This document shows positions 25,251 through 36,430 of a stretch of DNA of 64,000 nucleotides, one piece after another. Source of the stretch: Manis javanica (taxonomy: Eukaryota; Chordata; Mammalia; Pholidota; Manidae); assembly GCF_040802235.1 (NCBI RefSeq), contig NC_133158.1:25485001-25549000 (forward strand), written 5' to 3'. Position numbers and translations under genes: made by a program. The notes beneath the pieces were generated by a model. It ran no database searches. It saw only the letters and a program-made list of their open reading frames with translations, and was not told the DNA's origin. How positions within the stretch are numbered: the first letter of the stretch is position 1; the number at the start of each line of letters is the position of its first letter.

Positions 25251-26157
25251 AAAATTTGCACAGTAAGTCACCTCAGGTCTTTTTGAGGTTGAGGTACTTA
25301 TAAAGCAGAAGGTAGAAATGTCCACTAATTGGATAACCATAATCAGAGCTAAGCGGGTATTCATAACGTCGGGGCTGGAGGCTGAGACCTATTAATTTAT
25401 ATTTGAAGCCACAGCAGTAGATGCTATGACGGAGGAAGCCCAGACAAGGTGAGAATAGAGCCTTGAGCAAAAAGGAGGGGGGAGCACGGGGGGGGCACCC
25501 ACCCACCCACATTTCTGAGAGTCAGGCAAGACAAGGACAAAGGACACTCGGAAGGACAGTCTGAGAGATGGGAGCACATTCAGAGCAAGCTCCACGGAAG
25601 CTTCAAGAAAAGATGGTTTCAAGTAGAAGTAGCAGACAATCTGGCCAGAGAGCTTTGGGAAGGTTGAAAATACTCTACTGGATTCAGTAATTTCCAAGTT
25701 AATGAGTTTCCTTTCAGGAACAGGGTTTGTCTTTTTCTCGGGAAGGGGAAGCCGGTAGGGTAGCGCATTCCTTACGGCGCCCGATAACGCTCCTGTGAGA
25801 CTATTCGGCCACCTGAAGGCAAACCCTCTCTCTACATTCCATTTCCACCCCAGTCCCAGGTCTTTGGAAACCCCGAGGTGCAGTTCCCCCTCCGCCGGCT
25901 CCAGCAAACTTCGAAGCCCTCAGGCAGCTGAGGGCTCTAAATAACCTCACCTCTAAAGTCCTCCCTCAGGCTTCCAGGAAAAATTAAAGCCCTTATTTTG
26001 TCTTCCCAAAGCTTTGTCTTTGTCCGTACCTTGCGAGGCTTTCTATTATTTGTACATCCGGCTCAAATCTAAAAGCGAGCCAGACCCAAAAGTCTAGGAA
26101 AACTGAGGTTCGGGAAAGGAGACACCGTCACAAACCACTAGCGAAAGAAGAGGAAAA

Positions 26158-26175
26158 ACTACAACTCCCATGAGG
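26158..26175 (+). promoter_or_regulatory. ZNF143/THAP11-like promoter motif
   Basis: ACTACAACTCCCATGAGG matches the core of the well-known ACTACAATTCCCA(G)-type element in mammalian CpG-island promoters, 128 bp upstream of the chosen ATG's codon region. A related partial motif, TCTCCCAGCACCCTTTGCAA, lies at 26198-26217. Confidence 0.6.
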
Positions 26176-26246
26176 CAGCGGGGCCACGGGACCCACGTCT
26201 CCCAGCACCCTTTGCAAGGCTCAAGATCGTCAAGGTTGGCCGGCGT

Positions 26247-26336
26247 ATGGAGACGGGGGCGGTGAAGTGTCCTCTAAAGCCGTGGAGAAGCGGACTTGCA
26301 GGATGGCAGCGTCCGAGGCGGAACCTGAAGCCCTGA
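26247..26336 (+). promoter_or_regulatory. Upstream ORF overlapping the SETMAR start
   Basis: ATG at 26247-26249 opens a 29-codon frame that ends with TGA at 26334-26336, out of frame with and overlapping the main start at 26303. If transcription begins upstream of 26247, this uORF would lower initiation at the SETMAR ATG. Whether it is included depends on the unmapped start site. Confidence 0.5.
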
Positions 26337-26419
26337 CGGAGCGGGTGGACATCGCGCGCGGCCTGGAGAACTTGCCTGTGAGCGTTTGGCCGCCGGGAGC
26401 GGAGCCAGAGCCCTTCGAG
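26303..26419 (+). CDS. SETMAR: SETMAR coding exon 1 (residues 1-39)
   Basis: ATG at 26303 opens 39 codons ending at the donor GAG|GTAGGA (26419/26420). The text 'ENLPVSVWPPGAEPEPF' corresponds to the N-terminal exon of human SETMAR/Metnase ('ENLPVGAWPPGA...'). I chose this ATG because it aligns with the internal Met start of human SETMAR (671-residue numbering). The further-upstream human initiator position falls in codons that include GTG here (26267), with no in-frame ATG. The exon is phase 0 and CpG-rich. Exon 1 encodes the short region before the pre-SET domain and has no known catalytic residue. Confidence 0.92.
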
Positions 26420-27194
26420 GTAGGAAAGTGGCGCGCAGGACCGACAAGTTCCTGTAGGGGGCGGGGCTTGACGGCCACGAGCAGTGCGCGCGCAGCCACT
26501 GGGGCGGGGCTGGGGCCCGTTCAGGTATGAGGCGGGGCTAGATGGCCCCGAGGCTCTCGTGCGCCACTCCCAAACGTGGTCGTGGTTCTACGATTGACTC
26601 TTGGACTGCTGCTTGCGTTCTTTTTTTCCTACACCATCGCATAGCGATTCGCGCACAGGAATAATTTAAATGCACACGATTCAGTCTTTTTTGTTAATCC
26701 ATCGTAATCTTAACGAGAGTATTCCTCTTCCCTGCCCATTGACTGGCAGTTCCCTGAAGGGCAAAACCAGATGTTTTATAAGGTCCTTGGGAAAGCTTCC
26801 GGAGAACCTGGCGTGTCCTAGTTCTGCCGCCAGAACTCACTAAGGAATCAAGGGTAAAGCATTTACCTTTCAGGTCTCAAGTATTTTAAATGTCAGATAA
26901 GGCATGGGGCCCATTAACGGATCTCAGACATCATGGTTAAAAACTTAACCTGTTGAGTCAGACTTGAGTCTCCCTCATGCTGTGAGGCTTAAGAAAATAG
27001 AGTTTCAGCTAAGCTTTAGGGCCCTCCGTGTACATTAAAGTAACTCCTCTCTCCCAGTTTGTTTTGATAATGATAAGCAAAATACAGTTCCAGGTTTGCT
27101 GAAAGTCAATAAATGTTCACAACTACTACTAACTCAGAGCCCTTTCTCCCCTAACTACAGGTTGCCTAAAGAATAAGGAATAACCCAAAGAAAG

Positions 27195-27385
27195 GATGGT
27201 GTGCAAAGAGCACTGGATGTGGACGTTTGGGGCTTATCCATTTTAGCCTGAGTTTCTTCATCTGCAAAATGAAAATAAAAATGTATAGCCCTTGTCACAT
27301 CCATTATCAATATTGAACCCTATCCTTCCTTCTTCCTAGGTTTGTTGTGAGGATCAAATAAGACAATAACTCAATAGGAATTTCC
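27195..27385 (+). repeat. MIR SINE in SETMAR intron 1
   Basis: Reads 'gcaaagagcactggatgtgg', then 'cctgagtttcttcatctgc' and 'aaaatgaaaataaaaatg', then 'gtttgttgtgaggatcaaat': the MIR core in order. Confidence 0.7.
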
Positions 27386-29524
27386 AAAGAGTAGAACAGG
27401 ATATTAATGTCAGAAATGGTTATTTTTCCTCAAACTACCTTAGGCAGTTTATGGTTAATATGGTTGGTTAGCACAGATATTAAACACTTATCCCTAAAAG
27501 CTTATTCAAGACCAAACACTGCTGAATGCCTGGTCAAAAACACTGATACATGTTTTCTTTATTCAATAAGTAATTGAGGGCCTGTAATGTTCCAGGCACC
27601 ATTTTAAGTTAGGCATAGAAAATAATATAATGACAATGCACAACTGCTGCGCCTAGGCTTACAAGAGCATTTATAAAGCACTTGGTTGCTATAAAAAGGC
27701 AGGGAAGGAAGCCAGGTTATTTATCCTTACACATATAGTTGATAGGCATAAATGAAAATCAGGAGGCCGAGACTCATCCCTACAGTGTTCTAGCTGTCTG
27801 GCTATATGCACAGCTCTGGGCAGAGTTAGAATTACATAAAGAAAACAAGATTCCTTCCTCATGGAACTTAGTCTTAGCACGAAGAGAAAACATGCTTGGA
27901 ACATTTAAATGAAAACCCAGAGGTGCCTTCAGCTAATTTGCTTCCATATACTCAGGAGCATAATATCAGTCTTATTAAAAAATTTAAAAAGCTTGCTTGC
28001 CCCAAACCCTGCTTCATAGACATACACACATAAGAATTAAGGCATGAAAACTCAAGTTTTTTTTTTTAGTTTTGCTTTTGGGTACTGTGTGAAAAGGGAA
28101 AAAGAATATTCAAATGTTCACATTGCACACAAGCATTTAATAATGCCATCATTTTTGAAGCCTAGTAGAAAATAAACAAATTGATTTTCTTAAACTAAGA
28201 GTTGGATCTAGACATTTTTCAGGTTTCTGAAACCAGCTTCAAACATCCTTTTTAAGATCTCTACTTGACCTTGATGAGGATTATCTGGCTCTCAGTCTCC
28301 TAATAGCTGCTTGAAGCAAAAACTCATGGTGCTGGAAGCCAAGTACAAAAATGCTTGTAGCTGGTGTTTGAAAACAACCAAAAACGGCCTGAAGATTTTC
28401 ACAGCACTTTCTTAAAATTCAGAATCAAGGCATAGGTTTTAAGCCCAGGTTGTTATGCACTGTCATACTTCAGTTTCAGGGGCTTCAATACAAAATTTGA
28501 CTCAGCAAAGTCATACTTTGAATCAAATTATCATGAGCTACAATAAGCAATCAAGAAATTAATTCCTGAGCCACCTGCTCTGTGCCTAGTCTTATGTATA
28601 AGAACCTGACCCCATTACCATGCCACACCCCAAACCTCGTAAGCATGCCTTTCCTTGAGACATGTATTAATTAGAGAAATAACATATACACATTCAATAC
28701 AAGTAGAGAGCCCTACAGCCTATGTCATTTAGATCCCAAAGTACCTTCCATTAATAAGGGCAGGTCTAGTTCAGAGAAGGGAGAAATGGTATATAAGCAT
28801 AGCCAAGATGGTGTATTTTCTCTTCAACTAGTCTGGTTCCATTTTGGCCTCTTGAGTGATAATGGTTTAAAAGAAGGTTTTCTGTCAAACTTGACATCTC
28901 CTCTCAATTCTTCAAGGATCTGGTTTCTAGTGCATCATTTTGCACTGATCATTTTGCATTTATTCCCAACTCTTGCATGATCCATTTTGTACTTTAACAC
29001 ACGCCAGGGAAAAAAAGCTTATGTTACGAAAAAAAAAAGTAAAAAATATGAAAATCGCATTCTCCATGTCCTCTTGTGTATTTTTCTGAATGGGTTCTTT
29101 CTAAATCCCAGCACATGCATGTAATATGCAGTAAGGCAGCATTTGAATAAAAGACATCCGTGCCAGATCAGCTCTTAGTTGCTGCCAACCGCCACCAAAC
29201 CCCTGAAGATGGATAAGTAATGGAGAATAGGAGAATAATCACATGATTTTCTAAACATAATTTTGGTTCAGATACATTTGAAATTGGGAAATTTAACTCC
29301 AGAACCTGTTTTTCACCATCCCACTAGATAGCCTGCAGAATTCATATTAAACACTTAAGTGCCAGCAACTCAAGCAAGCTTTTTATGTGGATTCTCCTTT
29401 TTTTTTACTTCACAGCAACCTAAGATAGAAAGTGTTTAGAGAGATTAATATGCCAAAAATATACAATGTTTTAAATATAAAATCTAGAAATATTATCTAG
29501 AAAAATTTAAGGAAGCTACTTTTT

Positions 29525-29660
29525 TAAAAGTATTAAGTGCCTGGCACTGAGAACAGTGTTAGGTTACTTAAATTTCATGAAACCCCCTTCCCAAATAAGG
29601 CTTTATTCCTGTTTAACAAATGCTAGCCTGAAGCTTAGCAAGTCACTTGCCCTAAGTCTC
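29525..29660 (-). repeat. MIR SINE in SETMAR intron 1, antisense
   Basis: 'agtgcctggcactgagaaca' followed by 'agcttagcaagtcacttgc' and 'ctaagtctcactgcta' is the reverse complement order of MIR. Diverged. Confidence 0.55.
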
Positions 29661-32103
29661 ACTGCTAATAAAAGCCTTGTTCTGTGTCTCCTGTAAGACC
29701 TTCTATGCTGGGAAGTTCTCCACTGCTTGCCCAGTGTTGCAGGCCAGTCATAGAGTTTTACTGTCTGGCCTCCTACACACATTGCTAGTCTCACCTCTCA
29801 CTTGGAGACCTCATTTCTCATTAGCCATTTATATCTTTGACTAAATTCTCCAGCTACTTCCTGGAACCATTCTCAACTTCCACCCTGGGTATATGAGTCA
29901 AGACTCATTTGTTTATGAAAAATATAAATACAACATAAACTAACTCAAGCAAAAAAGGGAAGGAATTGCCTCACATGATAGCAAAGTCCAAGAGTGGTAA
30001 CTATGGGCATGTCCGGATCTAAGAACTCTAACAGTGTCATCAGATATTTCTTTCTACCAACCCCCACTTCGCACCCCCTGCTAGCCTTTCTGTGGTTGGC
30101 TACACACTCAACAGGTCTTGTGTGTGTGGTAGAACTTGGGAATGCCCAGTGAATGCTCTACAGTTTTACAACCCCAGTGGAAAGAATGCCTCTTCCCTAA
30201 TTGTTTCAGCAAAACTGGTAGAATTCTATTTCATTGATCTGGCTTAGCTCCTGTGTCCATCCAAACACTTGAAAAGAGCAAGTGATGTTCTGATTAGCCA
30301 GGTGTAGGTCCCTGCCCAAACTGGACCTCCATCCAAACCACTGAGACGGGAGTGGGGAGGGTTCCTTTTAGAAGAGTCAGGATGCTGTTATCCGAAGAAA
30401 AGGAAAGAAAGCTGGATAGGTAAAAACCCATATCCTCTTTGGTCACATCTCCCAAGCTTTGATCTCTCCTTGGCTTAGGGTATGTACAGCAAACCCTTAG
30501 CATAAACCCTTTGGGGATCAGTTTGGTCCTGGGCTTGGGACCAGGAAGTAGGGTACAGACTATGGAAAGACTTACAAAACAGAGCTTTAAACTCACATTT
30601 ATTGACTCCCATTTTAACACACTTTAACATTAGCTTTCAGATACTCAAAACGAAATATTTGAATAGAAGGCCAGGTCAATGACATCACATCAGTTTATTT
30701 CTGATAAGAAGAGTAAAAAGAACTTTTTAGCAGGTAGCTACTTGAAAAGATGGATTATTACATAATCATCAGTTACATAATTAGACCATGGCTTTCAAGA
30801 GAGTATTTTTTAGTGTACCCATTTTTCTAAGGTAAAATATCTCTCTGGAATGGTATTTTACCAACCTTTAATGGAGGAGAAAATGGAAACATGGATCTAA
30901 AATGATTTGTGGTGATTATTGGTATCAGAGTTGAGGATTATATCCATCAAGGGGAAGAAAAAAAGACTCTCTTTAAACAGGAAGTTTATCCAGGAATCTT
31001 TATTATCCTTTGGAAGGTGTCTGCAGCTCTTTTGGAATTAGCTGCCTTTAGTAATATAAATCTCTGAAGGATCTTAGAGATTGTGCATCAAGTTTAAACT
31101 GCAGAATTTTTTAAAATTCAAAATTCCTAGATTCTCCAAAATCTTTTTTTTAATATATAAGTAAAAAAAAGCAAAAAAAGGTATATGTTCCCAAACCCTT
31201 CCATATGCAAATAAGTTCAACAAGGAATAATATGCTCTCCTAGTGAGGAAACTGCAATAAGTCAGACTTGATTTTAAAAGAAGTTACGTGTGTCAAAAAA
31301 AATCACTTTAGATTTTAATGGTTTATACTAAAATACATGCACCTTTAAAAACAATTTAAAAGAATTCTTCACGAAAAGTTTAACAGAAAGATAGTGAAAT
31401 CTTCATTTTAAGTACATGTTAATTGTCTCAGTAAACATTTATATTTCAGCATTGACTCTTAGAAACTGGAAGTAGATTCTGTATAAAACAGCAGTCATAT
31501 TGAATTTGACTGATAGGGCATCTTTTTCTAAGCCATTCTTTATCCCTTTAGGACATCTCTGCTAAGCTTAAGTCGCAAGAAATAACACAAATAAGAAAAG
31601 CTCTTCTCACTCTCCCTCATCAAATCACTTTGTAAGCAGTGATGGCCTTTCCCAGATATTCCAACTCATCCATCACAAGAGGATGTCAATCCTTCCTCCC
31701 CAGCTCAGCTTTTTTTTAAAGTATAGGGTTTTGCACCTAACTGCATGGCTCCAACAAGGCCTCAACGGGGAGTTACTACATACTGTTGAATACTTTTTCT
31801 AAAGCATAGCCAGGAGACACAGTATTAATGGAGGATTGACTGAAAGAGGTACAGTTCAAACATTCCTGTAGATACAACCTGGGCTTGAGATTGATATCTG
31901 GCAGGGATAGGGCAAATCATGTAGGACTGCCCTTAAATTTGGAATGTGATCCCATCTCCAGGTAGATAATGTCAGAACTTCACTGAATCATAGCACACCC
32001 AGCTGATGTCCGGGACATAGCTTGTTGGAGGTGTGGGGAAACCTCCCCCCAGGCTGAAACTGGGTCCAAGGACACTAACAGCATGCATTTCTATTATTTG
32101 CAG

Positions 32104-32928
32104 TATACCCCTGACCATGTAGCTGGGCCGGGAGCAGACGCTGATCCCACGCAGATAACCTTTCCTGGATGCATTTGTCTCCAAACTCCCTGCCTCCCTG
32201 GTACTTGCTCCTGCCTCCGTCATGAGCAGAACTATGATGATAAGTCATGCCTCAGAGATACAAGATCAGAAGCAAAGTATGCCAAGCCAGTGTTTGAATG
32301 CAATGCCCTGTGCCAGTGCAGTGACCACTGCAGGAACAGAGTGGTCCAGCGGGGTCTGCAGTTCCACCTCCAGGTGTTCAAGACAGATAAAAAAGGCTGG
32401 GGACTTCGTACCAGGGAATTTATACCAAAAGGGCGTTTCGTCTGTGAATATGCTGGCGAGGTCTTAGGATCCTCTGAAGTACAGAGAAGAATTCAGTTAC
32501 AAACAGTACACGATTCAAATTACATTATTGCCATCAGGGAACATGTTTTTAGTGGGCAGGTAATTGAAACATTTGTTGATCCTGCCTGTATAGGAAATCT
32601 GGGAAGATTCCTTAACCATTCTTGTGAGCCAAACCTGTTGATGATTCCTGTCCGAATTGACTCAATGGTACCAAAGTTGGCACTTTTTGCAGCCAAAGAC
32701 ATTTTGCCAGAAGAAGAACTATCTTACGACTATTCAGGAAGATTTCTTAATCTAATAGACAGTGAAGACACACAAAGGCTAGATAACGGGAAACTAAGAA
32801 AACCGTGTTACTGTGGTGCCAGATCATGTACTGCATTCCTGCCTTATGACGGTTCACTGTACTGCCCCTTAGAAAAGCCAGACATCAAGAAGGAAGAGTA
32901 TAGGAGAAACACGTCTGGCCTATCCTAG
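32104..32928 (+). CDS. SETMAR: SETMAR coding exon 2: pre-SET, SET and post-SET domains, native stop (residues 40-313)
   Basis: Encodes a histone-lysine N-methyltransferase (SUV39-type SET fold; the human protein is reported to methylate H3 lysines such as K36). Exon 1 joins at 'FE|YTPDH'. Pre-SET (about 60-125) has the Zn-binding cysteines in 'PGCICLQTPCLPGTCSC' and 'CNALCQCSDHCRNR'. The SET domain (about 125-250) has 'KGWGLR' (136-141) for S-adenosylmethionine, 'NHSCEPN' with N210, and 'ELSYDY' with D248; both are positions whose mutation abolishes activity in the human enzyme. Post-SET has 'CYCGARSC' (274-281). The frame ends with TAG at 32926-32928 after a 'KKEEYRRNTSGLS' tail. In human this exon has lost its stop by a deletion and reads on into a mariner transposase; here it does not. 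Single-exon SET domain, so a protein of 313 residues in total. Confidence 0.95.
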   Translation, partial: YTPDHVAGPGADADPTQITFPGCICLQTPCLPGTCSCLRHEQNYDDKSCLRDTRSEAKYAKPVFECNALCQCSDHCRNRVVQRGLQFHLQVFKTDKKGWGLRTREFIPKGRFVCEYAGEVLGSSEVQRRIQLQTVHDSNYIIAIREHVFSGQVIETFVDPACIGNLGRFLNHSCEPNLLMIPVRIDSMVPKLALFAAKDILPEEELSYDYSGRFLNLIDSEDTQRLDNGKLRKPCYCGARSCTAFLPYDGSLYCPLEKPDIKKEEYRRNTSGLS

Positions 32929-33615
32929 TGGGTGAGAGTAAGAAGGAACCAAGCATGTTTGGCTCAGCCCCTTCTGAGTTCCCCTTCTGACAAGCAGCTT
33001 ACCCTCCAGGTAGGTCTCTGCTCTGTGTTATGCAGAGCTGGTAGCTGTCCAGCTCTCCCTCTACCTGATTGCACAAATTTAACTCAGGAATATGGCAGAG
33101 ACTATAAGTTGTCCGGCAATATCTTCTCTCTATAATAGGCTTCTCCATTTTTAGCTGAGTACATGACTGCCCAGCTAAAAACTGGTTGCTTTTCCTAGTT
33201 AGAGGTGACTGTGTTCTAGCTAATGAGAAAGAAACGAAAAAGGTGGCTTTAAATGGAGACATTCTTCCTTTATTCCCCTCTCTTCCTATTCGCTGGAATG
33301 TATACATGATGGCTGGAGCTGCGGCATCCATCCTAGACCCCAAGATGACCTTGGAAAAGAAGCCACACATAGCAGTCAACAAAATTGTGAGGAGTCTGGG
33401 TGCTGGAGAATGTGGAACTGTCTGCCAGTCCTGATGTGACACCTCTGGCCTCGTAGGTGAGCAGTAGTCTCTCCCTCATTTATGCCACTGCTATTGTTAG
33501 TGTTCTAGAACTAGTACCAAACCTAATCATAGTGATCCAAGGAAACCCTGGTGGCTGCATACCTAAGCGCTGCTTTCCAACAATTTTTTAGTAATAAAGC
33601 TAATATTTCTATTTC
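32929..33615 (+). other. SETMAR: SETMAR 3' UTR and polyadenylation site
   Basis: The first AATAAA after the stop is at 33593-33598, followed by T-rich sequence ('ttctatttctgtctttctg'), a normal cleavage context. 32935-33009 still resembles the human coding continuation ('..KEPSMFGSAPSEFPS..' in a shifted frame). It ends at a good 5' splice-site match, CAG|GTAGGT at 33007-33012, which is presumably unused or cryptic here. Confidence 0.75.
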
Positions 33616-35674
33616 TGTCTTTCTGACTTCTGCCTCTTATTTCTCATTCATTCTAAATACAACTCAAGGGAAAGGACATGATTATCACCTCCTAAACCCT
33701 AATAATTACCACCAGTAGTGAAAAATATAACCATGGCAGTGACTTCCATGGCATGTCACCCCAAATGTCATTAAAGGAAACAAAGTTGCAAAATTTTCAC
33801 TACATACTTGGTTGTACTCCATAACTTGTGAAGCGAAACTTCAAAACTTCAAACAGCCTGACTTCATGTATAAATAACATGAAAATAACTCTGTCAACAT
33901 CACAAAAGGGGATGGAAGGTTTATAATTCCATTTATACTTCCGGACAAGCAAACATCTCTACCTTCCTTCCTTAAAGCAAGGATGTTGCAAAAACAAAGT
34001 GACTAGGGAGATTTATTAGATATTTTGAAAGCTAAAATACTTAGGTGCCATAGTATTATTTGATAAATTAATTCATTTCCTCTCTAGTATATTTAAACCC
34101 TTCTGTCAGGATGCATTTAATACGATATATCATAGGAGTCCATTTATATATAATACTGTACTCCTGTATTCATAATTATGCACTTTAAATGAGTAAAATG
34201 CATAAATATTAAAAAATTAAGCTGTTAAAATAAGCATGTTAGAGTTTGCATGTCCAGGTTATCATTATCATGGAATGATTCCATATGAATAGAATATAAT
34301 ATAGAGTGCTCATAAAGTGCCCTGAACTACAAATGTGTAATGTCTAAAACAACAGATTTTTCCTCCACACTACTCATTTCTCTCTGCCAACCTTTCTGTA
34401 GAACTTGGATTTCTCTGAGAAAGTCTTGCTTTTGGTAAAGCAGCTTATATCCTTCATTTTACCTTTCTCCTCCTACCAAGCTCTCCTAACAACTGATGCA
34501 GTAACTTGTTAGGCTCTTTGACGTTTTGCAGCGTGATGTCACAAGCCTCAGTATAGCCAAGTATATATATATATATAGTGAAAATTTTAGTTTGTTTCCT
34601 TTTATGACTTCTGGTTACATACATGGAAGTTATTGTCCTGTTTTTCACTCTTGGTGGTAATTAATAGAGTTTAGGAGGTGATCATCAGTCGTTAAGGAAT
34701 GGTCAGAAGGAAAATTCTTGGCTCACTGTTTGATTATACAGGTACCCTTTCCTACTTCCCTCAGCCCTTTCTCTGCTGAATATCACCAGCAGAGAAAGAA
34801 GCGAAAAAGGTGTCTTTAAATGGAGATACAGAGGACAATCTTCAGTTCAGAGGCATGAGCAGAATCCTCCATCACTGTGCCTCTGTCAGAGATAGAACTC
34901 ACTGGATAAAGACCCTTGAAATTTTTTTGTACCCATACACAAATTTATCCTTAAACAGCATACAGCCCTGCAAATCAGATTCCTATGGTAAGAATCAAAG
35001 ACTCTTTATTCCAATTATTTCCTAAGCACTGAATTAACTACATTTACTTTACTGCTGTGGTCTACTTTTGAGAGCAAACATTAAAAAATATGCTTTGCTT
35101 GACTGTTATCCTAATATAAAAATATATAAAGTTCTCTCTATTATAAATTACTATAAAATTAAACATTTAAAAGATGGCATGTATCTTCATGGATTTAAAC
35201 ACTCATAAAAATTGGTGTTGAAGTCTGTTTCCACTGACTTCACTAAGAATGCGGAAATGTATACCTTGGAAACTGGTTTGGCCCAAGAATAGTAAAGATC
35301 ATACTTAAAGAAAAAAGCTTTTCAAATGATTTTTTAAAATTTCAAATTAATAATTACAAAATACCAGTGGCTGATAGATTTTGTTCACAGCTAAATGGAC
35401 ATTTTTGTCTTAACTGAAATGAATATTCAGAGACTATTTCATTCTCCCTCTTGCCCTCAATATTAAGCCCCAGTACTGGCTAGCCTGGTGCATAAGGCAG
35501 CAGTGGATTCAGGATATCAACTAGAAACTACCTTGCATAGAACAGAGGATTTTATCTTAAAACTCAAGGTCTCCTAAAAGAAAGGTTGGGGGCGCCAAAG
35601 AAAAAAATTTTTTTCCTCAAATTGTTTGCATCCTCTTGCGTTCAGATAGTGTTTTATTTGTGTAGTATATATCT

Positions 35675-35825
35675 AATTACAGCTCTGCCACTGTCCAATG
35701 TGTTGAACAAGTTACTGAACCATTCTGAGCCTTAATTCCCTTTTCTGGGTATGGCAATATTGGGAGGATCAAATGAGTTAACACTTAACATTGTTTAGAA
35801 CAATAACTTAGCACTAGGATAGCTG
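35675..35825 (+). repeat. MIR SINE
   Basis: 'cagctctgccactgtccaat', 'aacaagttactgaaccattc', 'tgagccttaattcccttttc', then 'ggaggatcaaatgagttaac': MIR core in sense order. Confidence 0.7.
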
Positions 35826-36430
35826 TAACTGAAAAAATAGACAAAAGTGTTGACAAGGATGTGGAGAAGATGGAACCTTCATATATTGCTGATAGAATTC
35901 TAAAACTGCACAATTACTTTAGAAAACTGTTTGGATAGTTACTTAAAACATTATATATGGAATAACAACATATTCCAGCAACTCCATTCCTAAGTACAGC
36001 CCCAAGAGAAATGAAAACATGTCCACACAAAAACTTGTACACACGTGTTCATAGTGGAATTATTCATAACAGCCAAAAAGTAGACATACCTCAAATGTCC
36101 ATTGACTGATGAACAAACACAAGGTGGTATCCATATGGTGGAATATTATTCAGCCATAAAAAGGAAGTATTGACACATGCCACAACATAGATGAGCCTTG
36201 AAAATGTGCTAAGTGAAAGAGGCCACATACTGTGTGATTCTATTTATATGAAATGTCTAGAATAGGCAATTCCATGGAGACATAAAGTAGATTAGAGGTT
36301 GCCAGAGGCTGGTGGGGAGGGCGGGTATAGGAAGTGATTGCTAACTGTTTCTTTCTAAGGTTAATAAAATCCACTTTCAAAGGGTGAGTTCTTTGGTATA
36401 TGAATTCTATCTCCATAAAGCTGTTACCAG
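35826..36430 (+). repeat. Old L1 (L1M-like) 3' end
   Basis: Sense L1 ORF2 end and 3' UTR: 'gttgacaaggatgtggagaa', 'ccattcctaagtacagcccc', 'atggtggaatattattcagc', 'aaatgtctagaataggc' and 'agaggctggtggggaggg'. The 3' end is around 36420. Confidence 0.85.

Larger units (their letters stand above)
17859..26100. other. Gene-free region between the L1 and the SETMAR promoter
   Basis: AT-rich, no recognised exon. The named repeats are a MIR (about 18040), an antisense L1 piece (about 19290), an L2 piece (about 22640), an L1 3' end (about 23225) and a MaLR LTR (about 23799). Nothing is classified in 19500-22630. GC rises slowly from about 25250 towards the CpG island. Confidence 0.6.
26150..26560. 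promoter_or_regulatory. SETMAR CpG-island promoter
   Basis: The only clear cluster of CpG dinucleotides and high GC outside the L1 5' UTR. It spans the sequence just upstream of, and across, SETMAR exon 1. There is no obvious TATA box. It carries a ZNF143-like element and a related CCCAGCA-type motif (listed separately). A TATA-less CpG island fits a broadly expressed gene; the exact transcription start is not visible. Confidence 0.8.
26420..32103 (+). other. SETMAR: SETMAR intron 1
   Basis: GT donor at 26420-26421, and AG acceptor at 32102-32103 after 'ctattatttgcag'. It is 5,684 bp, phase 0. It contains MIR pieces at about 27195-27380 (+) and 29525-29660 (-). The rest (27900-29500 and 29700-32100) is unclassified AT-rich sequence without a supported gene. 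Confidence 0.85.

Noticed and set aside
25392-25907. Minus-strand ORF of 171 codons upstream of the SETMAR CpG island
   Set aside because: No recognisable domain, no splice or promoter context. GC-rich sequence near the island allows chance open frames.
26230-26499. Minus-strand ORF across SETMAR exon 1
   Set aside because: Antisense shadow of a CpG-rich exon.
32222-32702. Alternative-frame and antisense ORFs within SETMAR exon 2
   Set aside because: Shadows of the conserved SET-domain frame.
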